DNA of 64,000 bases. It comes from Flavobacterium sasangense DSM 21067 (GTDB lineage Bacteria > Bacteroidota > Bacteroidia > Flavobacteriales > Flavobacteriaceae). Below the pieces are notes generated by a model, which saw only the letters and a program-made list of their open reading frames with translations, had not been told where the DNA came from and made no database searches. The stretch lies in assembly GCF_000686885.1 (NCBI RefSeq), contig NZ_JMLU01000005.1, positions 1-64,000 of the forward strand, given 5' to 3'. A program made the translations under genes and the position numbers. Of the stretch, positions 43,209 through 51,373 are shown in pieces; position 1 is the stretch's first letter; every line of letters starts with the position of its first letter.

Positions 43209-45851
43209 ATGAAAAGAGAAAAAACAATCAGTTATAAAGTATTTTTATTTCTATTGTTTACTACAATCTCTTTTGCACAAAACACAATTCGAGGTCAAAT
43301 ATTTGATAATGAAAAAAGTCCCGTTTCAGATGTAACTGTTGTTTTATATGGTACTGATGATACTATTTTGTCTTATTCAATATCTGATTTTGAGGGAAAT
43401 TACAATCTGAAATTTACAACTACTCTTAAAGAAGTTAAACTCCAAATTAAAGCATTTAATTACGAATCTGTAATTGAAATAGTTACCAATGAAACTCAAA
43501 CAAAAAACTATACTCTTACTCCCTCTGTTACAAAATTAAAAGAAGTAATAGTAAAAGAGAGTTCGATACGAAAAAAAGGCGATACTTTAAGTTATAATGT
43601 AGCCAGTTTTGCAAGTGAGAAAGACAGAACAATTGCAGATATTATAGCAAAAATGCCTGGCATAGATGTTTTACCAGATGGAAAAATTTTATATCAAGGT
43701 AAACCTATTAATAAATATTATATTGAAGGCTTAGACTTACTTGAAGGTAAATATAACTTGGCAAATAAAAACCTACCATATAACCAAGTTTCAAAAGTGC
43801 AAATTTTAGAAAATCATCAACCAATAAAGGTGTTAGACAGTTTAGTTTTTTCTGAAAACGCAGCTTTAAATATTAAACTTAAAAATAATGTTTCTGTTAC
43901 TGGTCAAGCTGAATTAGGTGTTGGAATGAATCCTGTTTTATACGAAGCTAATATTACTCCTTTACTTTTTACAAAGACAAAGCAAATACTCACATCTTAT
44001 CAAACTAATAATATTGGTAACAACATAAATGATCAAATAAAGACTTTAACACTCGAAGATTTAATAGATAATTTTGATAATAATAATGAAAAAGAAGATT
44101 GGCTTTCTATTCAAGGGATAAGTACTCCAAATTTTTCAGAAAAAAGATGGTTAGACAATCGCTCTCATTTAATTTCTATGAATTTTTTACAGAAATTAAA
44201 AAATGAATACCAACTTAAATCAAACATTTCTTATTCTAATGATTATTTTTTACAAAACGGAAACACAACAACTCAATATTTCACATCTTTAGATACAATT
44301 CGTCTTTCAGAAACTAAGCAAAATAGACTGTTTGGAAATAATTTAGAAACAAATCTTATTTTAGAACGAAATTCAAAAAAGAACTATTTAAAAAACAAAT
44401 TTCAATTTAAAGGGTTTTGGGATTCACAAACGGGATTTTTAAATCAAAACAGCATACAAATAAACCAACGTTTGACGAATCATTTTTTTTCGTTTAATAA
44501 TAATTTCAAGAACATTTTTACACTTGGCAAACAGCTAGTTACTTTCCATTCAAATATTTCACTAAATATAACACCACAAAGTATAATAATAAATCCGGGC
44601 CAATTTCCTGATTTTTTGAACAATGGAAACGCTTATGAACAAACAAATCAAAGTGTTGAAAACAAGGTTTTTTTTACTAATAATGCATTAAGTTTCACTA
44701 AAGCTTTAAAGAAATTTTCAATAAACCAAAGAGTAGGGTTTTTATATGAAAATGAAAACTTAGATTCTCAAATATTTACAAACTTAATACTAGTAGATGA
44801 TGTTGAATTTCAGAATAAATTTAATTGGAACAAAGCAAAAATTTATTCACAAACACAAGTTCAATATAAAAATGAAAGCTGGCGATTCGATGTTAATTTG
44901 CCTATAAATTACTACAATTTTGCGTGGAATAATTTTCAAGATTATAAAGAAAATAAAAATAGATTTGTATTTGAACCTCGCATTTCAATTTCTAATGAAA
45001 TTACATCTTTTTGGAAAATTAGTGCCAATTATAACCGTAGCTATCAATTTGGCAATGTTAATCAACTTTATAATGGCTACATTTTAACTGGTTATAGAAA
45101 TATTCAGCGTTTTAATAGCGTTTTTCCCGAAATGATTAACGATGGATTCAGTTTCGGGATTAATTATAGAAATCCAGTAAAATCTTGGTTTGGTTCGTTT
45201 TTTTACACGTATTCAATACTTCAAAATAATATTTTGTATAGTATATCAATTAATCAGTTTGGAGCATCAGAACTTCAAACTTTTAGAATTGATAATGAAA
45301 GAAAAAACCACAATTTAAATTTTAAATTAAGTAAATACATTTCAGAAATTAAATCAACTTTCACTTTAAATTCATCGTTTTCAAAATCGACTTTTTTTCA
45401 ATTGGTTAACAATAATTTGAATGAAATTTCAAACAACAATTCAGTATTTGAATTAAAAATAAATTCAGAAGTAACAGATAAATTCGAAGTCGAGTTAAAA
45501 TCTAACGTTGTTTTTTCAAAAAATAAAATCCAAGAAACAGAAAATAAATTGATAGCTAATCAATTACATAGTTTTAATCTTAATTTTTACCCTAAAGAAA
45601 ATCATTATTTAGCTTTAAAGTCTGAATTTTTAATTAATAATTCATTTACAACAAACGTTAAATCTGAATTTTTAGATTTTCTATATCGTTATACTTGGAA
45701 AAAGAAAAATATTGATTTTGAATTTCAATTAAATAATATTTTTAATACAGAAAGTTATACAACTATTGCTGTTTCAGACTTTAGCTATACTGAAACAAAC
45801 TTTCAATTAAGACCAAGACAAGTCTTTTTTAAAATGCGATTTTCACTTTAA
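43209..45851 (+). CDS. TonB-dependent receptor-like outer-membrane protein with carboxypeptidase-regulatory domain
   Basis: 880 residues. Signal peptide (YKVFLFLLFTTISFAQ), a CarboxypepD_reg-like domain at about 24-105 (IRGQIFDNEKSPVSDVTVVL), a plug-like domain with GDTLSYNVASFASEKDRTIA, DIIAKMPGIDVLPDGKILYQ and VSKVQILENHQPIKVLDS, then a long barrel with aromatic alternating strands to the C-terminal MRFSL. No TonB box is obvious. This is the receptor type paired with GLPGLI proteins; the ligand is unknown. Its stop abuts the end of the convergent gene at 45852. Very AT-rich. Confidence 0.85.
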   Translation: MKREKTISYKVFLFLLFTTISFAQNTIRGQIFDNEKSPVSDVTVVLYGTDDTILSYSISDFEGNYNLKFTTTLKEVKLQIKAFNYESVIEIVTNETQTKNYTLTPSVTKLKEVIVKESSIRKKGDTLSYNVASFASEKDRTIADIIAKMPGIDVLPDGKILYQGKPINKYYIEGLDLLEGKYNLANKNLPYNQVSKVQILENHQPIKVLDSLVFSENAALNIKLKNNVSVTGQAELGVGMNPVLYEANITPLLFTKTKQILTSYQTNNIGNNINDQIKTLTLEDLIDNFDNNNEKEDWLSIQGISTPNFSEKRWLDNRSHLISMNFLQKLKNEYQLKSNISYSNDYFLQNGNTTTQYFTSLDTIRLSETKQNRLFGNNLETNLILERNSKKNYLKNKFQFKGFWDSQTGFLNQNSIQINQRLTNHFFSFNNNFKNIFTLGKQLVTFHSNISLNITPQSIIINPGQFPDFLNNGNAYEQTNQSVENKVFFTNNALSFTKALKKFSINQRVGFLYENENLDSQIFTNLILVDDVEFQNKFNWNKAKIYSQTQVQYKNESWRFDVNLPINYYNFAWNNFQDYKENKNRFVFEPRISISNEITSFWKISANYNRSYQFGNVNQLYNGYILTGYRNIQRFNSVFPEMINDGFSFGINYRNPVKSWFGSFFYTYSILQNNILYSISINQFGASELQTFRIDNERKNHNLNFKLSKYISEIKSTFTLNSSFSKSTFFQLVNNNLNEISNNNSVFELKINSEVTDKFEVELKSNVVFSKNKIQETENKLIANQLHSFNLNFYPKENHYLALKSEFLINNSFTTNVKSEFLDFLYRYTWKKKNIDFEFQLNNIFNTESYTTIAVSDFSYTETNFQLRPRQVFFKMRFSL

Positions 45852-46418
45852 TTAAAACTTATAAATCTCCTCAGGCGTCACACAAAAATCCAATTTCACA
45901 TCATTTGCTGAAACATCATTAATTTTTTCTTCAGGAGGGAAGAACGATAACCCAATTTTAATCGTTTCGGGCTTACATTTGCTTAAAAAGTTATCGTAGA
46001 AGCCTTTTCCGTAACCCACGCGGTTTCCTTGCTTATCATAAGCTAAAAGCGGTACAAAAACCACATCAATTTTTGCATCAGGAACTTCTAAACCATCAAC
46101 CGGTTCTGGAACGTTGTAACTGTTTTTTTTGATTTTGGTATTATTCGTTAATAAAAAATGCGTCATTCCTAAAGTAGCAAACTCGCACTTCGAAATGACG
46201 ATTTCTTTATCTTTTCCCGCTAAAATTTGAAGAATATATTCGGTATTGATTTCTTTTTGCTCTTCAATCGTTAAAAACAAATGATAATACAATTTATCCC
46301 AAATGTCCATACGCAACAATTGGTTCGCAATCGCCAAACTTTTGTCTTCGATTTCCTCTTGAGTTAACTTTTGCCTTTCAGCTTTTGCCTTTTGTCTTAA
46401 CGATTTTTTATCCAACAT
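45852..46418 (-). CDS. 5-formyltetrahydrofolate cyclo-ligase
   Basis: 188 residues. Converts 5-formyl-THF to 5,10-methenyl-THF with ATP. Motifs: EDKSLAIANQLLRMDIWDKL, VFVPLLAYDKQGNRVGYGKG, FYDNFLSKC and IGLSFFPPEE. The N-terminal LRQKAKAERQKLT is encoded by a run of heptads (CTTTTGC-type on the plus strand), an unusual overlap of coding sequence and repeat. It lies 3 bases downstream of the SIMPL gene stop/start junction on the minus strand. Confidence 0.92.
   Translation of the reverse strand: MLDKKSLRQKAKAERQKLTQEEIEDKSLAIANQLLRMDIWDKLYYHLFLTIEEQKEINTEYILQILAGKDKEIVISKCEFATLGMTHFLLTNNTKIKKNSYNVPEPVDGLEVPDAKIDVVFVPLLAYDKQGNRVGYGKGFYDNFLSKCKPETIKIGLSFFPPEEKINDVSANDVKLDFCVTPEEIYKF
46368..46402. 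repeat. Heptad repeat run inside the 5-formyl-THF cyclo-ligase gene
   Basis: On the plus strand: CTTTTGC, CTTTCAG, CTTTTGC, CTTTTGT, CTTAACG, in exact 7-base phase. Same word as the intergenic island at 36934. It encodes the charged helix LRQKAKAERQK of the protein near its N-terminus. Confidence 0.7.
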
Positions 46419-46421
46419 CTA

Positions 46422-47063
46422 TTATTTATCTAACAATTCATACGTTACATAAAGAGTGTACGTATTAGTTTGTTCTGGTTGTTTGTTATTGTTTGCTAAA
46501 TAATTGGGCGTTCCACCTGTTACACCCCAATTTGGCGTATTATCATCAATAATTAAAAGTTTCCCAATTTTTTTATTGGATTTTGATGCTAAAAATTCAG
46601 CTTTTGATTTGGCATTTTCCAGCGCTTTTGATGACATTTCTTGAGCTAATACCTCTGATTTATCAAACACATAATTAATTTGTACCGCTGTAACTCCGTT
46701 TACTTTCAGGTTGTTGATTAACTCAATTCCCTTTTCAATATTGTTTAATGATAGACTATAATTTCGGGTATTATTACCAAAAGTCTTATCTGAAATAGAT
46801 TGAAAACTCAGTTTTTCTTTAGAATAATTGTTTTTCGTAATAAACTGTTGAACTTCTTCCAGCACTTCAGGAATAGTTTTAATAACTTGTTTTTCTTTGC
46901 TATAAGTAAGCGTTGTTACTTCTTGAAGCGTAAAAATCAATTCTATTTGAGTTGCTTTTATCGTTTCAGAGTGTTTTCCAACTACTCTAATTTGATTCTC
47001 TGTTGGTTGTGCAAATGTCAAATACGACAATGCAACAAATAGAATTGCTGTAAGTTTTTTCAT
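46422..47063 (-). CDS. SIMPL domain (DUF541) exported protein
   Basis: 213 residues. Signal peptide MKKLTAILFVALSYLTFAQ, then a SIMPL/DUF541 domain: NQIRVVGKHSETIKATQIEL, IEKGIELINNLKVNGVTAVQ, INYVFDKSEVLAQEMSSKAL and ENAKSKAEFLASKSNKKIGK. SIMPL proteins are periplasmic or surface proteins of ill-defined role. Just upstream of the cyclo-ligase gene on the same strand. Confidence 0.87.
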   Translation of the reverse strand: MKKLTAILFVALSYLTFAQPTENQIRVVGKHSETIKATQIELIFTLQEVTTLTYSKEKQVIKTIPEVLEEVQQFITKNNYSKEKLSFQSISDKTFGNNTRNYSLSLNNIEKGIELINNLKVNGVTAVQINYVFDKSEVLAQEMSSKALENAKSKAEFLASKSNKKIGKLLIIDDNTPNWGVTGGTPNYLANNNKQPEQTNTYTLYVTYELLDK

Positions 47064-47104
47064 GAGTTATAGTTTTTACTAAAAACTCAAAAATACCGAA
47101 ATTA

Positions 47105-48334
47105 TTATAACTTTTTTAGTTCTTCAATAAATTTAGTCAAATGTTCTACTTCTACGTGATCCATTAACACAATTTTGTACCATTTGTTGTTTTCGTTGTG
47201 TTGTTGCGGCACCAAATCATACTTTTCAGCAATTTTTTCTGGGATGGATTCGGCATGAATCGTTACGATATTCATAAACGGTTCGCGGAAATATTTGATA
47301 TTTAGTTTGTCTAATTCGTGACATAAAAATTGGGTGCGCATTTGTAAAATACTTACTTTTTCAAACCAACCATAAGCGCCGTAAGTAAATAAAATCATCC
47401 AAACCGCAACCGCATTCGCACCAGAACGACTTCCGCAAAGGGTTAAATCCATTCCTTCTACGTATTCGGCTTCTTTGGTTAATACGTTTTCGATTAAACC
47501 TTTTCGGCAAACAAAAACACCTGTTCCATAAGGAGCTTGTAACATTTTGTGCGCATCAATCGTAATCGAACTAATTTTTGGATTAATAAAGTTGATATTC
47601 GATTTTTGATTGCTAAACGGATACACAAATCCGCCATAAGCGCCGTCAATATGTAGACGATAAGTAACGTTGTGTTTCTCTAAAATAGAAATATAATCTT
47701 CAGGATTATCAACCGAACCAAACATGGTTGTTCCCATATTCGAAACGGTGATGAAGTATTTTTTACCTTTATTTTTCGCTTCCGAAATGATATTGTCCAA
47801 AGCAACTGTATCAATTTCACGATTTTCAAAACCAACGGGAATTTTCAACCAGTCAATTTGCAATAAATTAGAAGCTTTTGGAATCGAATAATGCGTGTCT
47901 TCCGAAGCTAAAATGGCGATTTCGTCTAATTTTGCATCGAATTTGTGCATGAATTCATTTCTAAAAACCCAAATCGCTTGAATGTTCGCTTCAGTTCCGC
48001 CAGGAGCGATGTAACCGTCGAATTCGTTTTCTTTGGCTTTGAAAATATCAACTGCAATTACGTTTAAAACCTCACGCTCAATTTCTTGTGTACCATAAAA
48101 TGCTTTTTCAGAAGTCCCAAAAGTGTGGCAACCAATGTTATTTGGATTGGCAACATAGGTTTGAAGCGTTGGTGCATCTTTCAAAAAAGGGGCATCATCA
48201 TAAAAAACGCGACTATCTAATTTAGACGCAGGATAACCTAAAGAAGCGTCTTTTGAGAAGTTAACATTATCGTGTAAAGCCTTTTCAATACGGGCTTTTC
48301 TTTCTTCGTGTGTTAATTTTTTCCAGAAGTTCAT
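47105..48334 (-). CDS. PLP-dependent amino acid decarboxylase (group II)
   Basis: 409 residues. Group II decarboxylase fold: GYIAPGGTEANIQAIWVFRN, TVSNMGTTMFGSVDNPEDYI, LHIDGAYGGFVYPF (the PLP Asp) and the PLP Lys in ITIDAHKMLQAPYGTGVFVC, then LCGSRSGANAVAVWM. Relatives are histidine, tyrosine/aspartate or aromatic amino acid decarboxylases; the substrate cannot be fixed from sequence. No antiporter gene is adjacent, so an acid-resistance role is not indicated. Confidence 0.88.
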   Translation of the reverse strand: MNFWKKLTHEERKARIEKALHDNVNFSKDASLGYPASKLDSRVFYDDAPFLKDAPTLQTYVANPNNIGCHTFGTSEKAFYGTQEIEREVLNVIAVDIFKAKENEFDGYIAPGGTEANIQAIWVFRNEFMHKFDAKLDEIAILASEDTHYSIPKASNLLQIDWLKIPVGFENREIDTVALDNIISEAKNKGKKYFITVSNMGTTMFGSVDNPEDYISILEKHNVTYRLHIDGAYGGFVYPFSNQKSNINFINPKISSITIDAHKMLQAPYGTGVFVCRKGLIENVLTKEAEYVEGMDLTLCGSRSGANAVAVWMILFTYGAYGWFEKVSILQMRTQFLCHELDKLNIKYFREPFMNIVTIHAESIPEKIAEKYDLVPQQHNENNKWYKIVLMDHVEVEHLTKFIEELKKL

Positions 48335-48397
48335 ACCTAAAATTTTGGCGAATTTACAGTTGAAAAACCAATAAAAACATGATAATTGTTAGCTTTC

Positions 48398-49363
48398 CTA
48401 TTCTAAATGAGTAGAAATGTGAAAAATAGCATCGCCTTGATAAATAATGGGTGCGTCATTCACATTGATTATATAACCTTCATGTGGTGCTTTTACTTTA
48501 TGTTCGATTTTCCCATAAGGATCAGAAATAGTAGCTAATAAATCCCCTTTTTTAACAAAACTACCAATCGCGGTTAAACCATGAAACATGCCTGAATATT
48601 TTGCTCTAATCCAACTCGATTTTTCGATGTAAATAGATTTGCTTTCTTTTTTTGTTGCTTTTTTTCTCGAATTTAGCATTTCTAAATGGTTTAGAAATCG
48701 TTTAGTTCCTTCCACCGCTTCTTCAGTAACTTGAAGATTTAAATCCAATGATTTTCCACCTTCAAACAACAACATTTTAACGCCTAATCTATCGCAAGAA
48801 TTTCGAAACGAACCCGAAATATTCTTCGAATACAACGTAAAAGGCGCATTGAAAACATCCGAAAGTTCCTTTAATTCTGGATTTTCAGGCACAATTCTAA
48901 TTTGTGGAGCATTAAAACGGCTCGCACCACCGGCATGAAAATCAATTGCATAATCCACGTGCGGAATAATATCTTTTAAGATATAATAGGCAAAACGACT
49001 CGCTAATGAACCCGTTTTACTACCAGGAAACACTCGATTCAAATCGCGACCATCTGGAAATTCACGCGTTTGATTGACAAATCCGAAAATATTGATAATC
49101 GGAATACAAATTATCGTACCGCGTTTCGGTTTGTTGATTTTTTGAACAATTAACTGACGCACAATTTCAGTTCCATTGATTTCATCGCCATGCAAACAAG
49201 CGGTAAATAAAACCGTTGGGCCATCAAGTTTTGAACGTTCCACAATAATGGGAATTTTCAATTTGTTCATGGTGTGCAACTTGGCAATTTCCATGTTAAT
49301 GGTTTTGCTTTCGCCCGCTAAAATGGTTTCTTTTAGTATTACAAGTGGTTTTGAGGCTGTCAT
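48398..49363 (-). CDS. Succinylglutamate desuccinylase/aspartoacylase family protein
   Basis: 321 residues, M14-like zinc deacylase. Zinc ligands in LHGDEINGTE and VDYAIDFHAGG, active-site region around RDLNRVFPGSKTGSLASRFA and LLFEGGKSLDL. A C-terminal lipoyl/barrel-sandwich-like segment (IRAKYSGMFHGLTAIGSFVK, KGDLLATISDPYGK, GYIINVNDAPIIYQGDAIFH) is typical of the uncharacterised AstE/AspA branch. Substrate unknown. Confidence 0.88.
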   Translation of the reverse strand: MTASKPLVILKETILAGESKTINMEIAKLHTMNKLKIPIIVERSKLDGPTVLFTACLHGDEINGTEIVRQLIVQKINKPKRGTIICIPIINIFGFVNQTREFPDGRDLNRVFPGSKTGSLASRFAYYILKDIIPHVDYAIDFHAGGASRFNAPQIRIVPENPELKELSDVFNAPFTLYSKNISGSFRNSCDRLGVKMLLFEGGKSLDLNLQVTEEAVEGTKRFLNHLEMLNSRKKATKKESKSIYIEKSSWIRAKYSGMFHGLTAIGSFVKKGDLLATISDPYGKIEHKVKAPHEGYIINVNDAPIIYQGDAIFHISTHLE

Positions 49364-49542
49364 TTGGTTGATTCTAAGGTGTTAAAAATACGAAAAGTTC
49401 AAGAACAAGGGCAATTTCAATTTCAAAAATCAATATTTTATTGGAACATGCATTTTAAACCCAAAGTTTGCAATGTTTAAATTCGTTTCATCTGTACTGC
49501 AAAGCATCCGCGTATTCCGCGTGCCAATTAAAACAATTCTCT

Positions 49543-49550
49543 TATCTTTG
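49543..49550 (+). promoter_or_regulatory. uvrC promoter -7 element
   Basis: TATCTTTG, exact TAnnTTTG match, 21 bases before ATG 49572. It supports that start over the in-frame upstream ATG at 49473. Confidence 0.5.
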
Positions 49551-49571
49551 TTCTTTACCTCTTTTTTAAAA

Positions 49572-51371
49572 ATGCAAACACCATTAGAACTTCAAATCCA
49601 AACTTTACCCGATAATCCAGGTGTGTATCAGTATTATGATAAGGAAGGAAAAATTCTATATGTTGGGAAAGCGAAAAACTTAAAAAAACGCGTTCAATCG
49701 TATTTTACTAAGAATCACGACAATTATAAAACTTCGGTTTTAGTTAAGAAGATAGTTACGATAAAACACATTGTTGTTCCTACGGAAACCGATGCATTAT
49801 TGTTGGAAAACAACCTGATTAAAAAGCTGCAACCGCGTTACAATGTCTTGCTTCGCGATGATAAAACTTATCCTTGGATTTGCATCAAAAACGAACGATT
49901 TCCAAGAATATTTTCCACTCGAAAAATGATTAAAGATGGTTCGGAATATTTTGGACCTTACACCAGTTTTAAAACCGTTCATACGATTTTGGATTTGATT
50001 AAAGAATTATATCCGCTTAGAACTTGTACTTACGATTTATCAAAAGCTAATATCGATTCTGGAAAATTCAAAGTCTGTTTGGAATATCATATTGGCAATT
50101 GTAAAGGCGCTTGTGAAGGATATGAAACGGCTGAAAACTATCAAAATCAAGTCGAAAAAATCCGTCAAATTTTGAAGGGAAATTTCAAAGAAAGTTTGAA
50201 AGATTTCAAAAAATTAATGACTGATTTAGCGATGGAAATGAAGTTTGAAGAAGCGCAAAAAATCAAAGAAAAAATCGAGGTTTTAGAAAATTACCAATCG
50301 CGTTCTACGGTTTTAAATCCGAAAATCACCAACTTGGATGTGTTTTCTATTATTTCGGATGAAACGATGGCGTATGTGAACTTTTTACAGATTTCACATG
50401 GAGCTATCGTTCGTTCGCATACGTTGGAATTAAAGAAAAAATTGAATGAAACCAACGAAGAATTGTTGGAATTAGCCGTGGTAGAATTACGCGAACGTTT
50501 TCATTTAAATGCGAGAGAAATTGTAGTTCCGTTTGCGATTGATTTGGGCGAAAATATAAAAGTAACCGTCCCGCAATTGGGCGATAAAAAGCAAATTTTA
50601 GATTTATCGGAGCGTAACGCCAAATTTTATCGATTAGACCAATTAAAACAAATTCAAATTGTTGACCCAGAGCGACACACAAATCGCATCATGGCACAAA
50701 TGCAGAAAGATTTGCGTTTATCAGTAGAGCCAAGACATATTGAGTGTTTTGATAACTCGAACATTCAAGGAACGAATCCGGTTTCGGCTTGCGTGGTTTT
50801 TAAAGATGGAAAACCGAGTAAAAAAGATTACCGTCATTTCAATATCAAAACCGTTGAAGGCCCAAATGATTTCGCTTCGATGGAAGAAGTGGTGTATCGT
50901 AGATACAAACGGATGTTAGATGAAAATCAACCTTTACCGCAATTGATTATTATTGATGGAGGAAAAGGGCAGTTGTCTTCGGCTTTAAAAAGTTTGGATG
51001 ATTTAGGTTTACGAGGAAAAATTGCCATTATCGGAATTGCAAAACGTTTGGAAGAATTATTTTATCCGGGTGATTCGGTGCCGTTGTATTTGGATAAAAA
51101 ATCGGAAACCTTGAAAGTGATTCAGTATTTACGAAACGAAGCACATCGATTTGGAATAACGCATCACAGAGATAAAAGAAGTAAATCAGCTTTAACCAAT
51201 AGTTTGGAAAGTATTCCGGGTATTGGAGAAAAAACGATGATTACTTTAATGAAACATTTCAAAAGTGTTAAAAGATTGCAAATTGCCGACGAAAAAGCTA
51301 TTTCTGAAGTTGTAGGTGTTTCAAAAGCCAAAAAAATTTCCGACTTTTACAAGAAAAATACTCCTAAATAG
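49572..51371 (+). CDS. uvrC: UvrABC excinuclease subunit C
   Basis: 599 residues from ATG 49572 (MQTPLELQIQTLPDNPGVYQ). GIY-YIG nuclease domain (PGVYQYYDKEGKILYVGKAK), Cys cluster region CLEYHIGNCKGACEGYE, UvrB-binding UVR segment (MKFEEAQKIKEKIEVLENYQ), the second nuclease domain with ECFDNSNIQGTNPVSACVVF and IIDGGKGQLSSAL, and a C-terminal (HhH)2 (ESIPGIGEKTMITLMKHF). Makes both incisions in nucleotide excision repair. The patatin gene follows after 2 bases. Confidence 0.95.
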   Translation: MQTPLELQIQTLPDNPGVYQYYDKEGKILYVGKAKNLKKRVQSYFTKNHDNYKTSVLVKKIVTIKHIVVPTETDALLLENNLIKKLQPRYNVLLRDDKTYPWICIKNERFPRIFSTRKMIKDGSEYFGPYTSFKTVHTILDLIKELYPLRTCTYDLSKANIDSGKFKVCLEYHIGNCKGACEGYETAENYQNQVEKIRQILKGNFKESLKDFKKLMTDLAMEMKFEEAQKIKEKIEVLENYQSRSTVLNPKITNLDVFSIISDETMAYVNFLQISHGAIVRSHTLELKKKLNETNEELLELAVVELRERFHLNAREIVVPFAIDLGENIKVTVPQLGDKKQILDLSERNAKFYRLDQLKQIQIVDPERHTNRIMAQMQKDLRLSVEPRHIECFDNSNIQGTNPVSACVVFKDGKPSKKDYRHFNIKTVEGPNDFASMEEVVYRRYKRMLDENQPLPQLIIIDGGKGQLSSALKSLDDLGLRGKIAIIGIAKRLEELFYPGDSVPLYLDKKSETLKVIQYLRNEAHRFGITHHRDKRSKSALTNSLESIPGIGEKTMITLMKHFKSVKRLQIADEKAISEVVGVSKAKKISDFYKKNTPK

Positions 51372-51373
51372 AA

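Noticed and set aside
49473..49571. Longer uvrC start with 33 extra residues
   Set aside because: A consensus -7 box (49543-49550) lies inside the extension and homology begins at ATG 49572.
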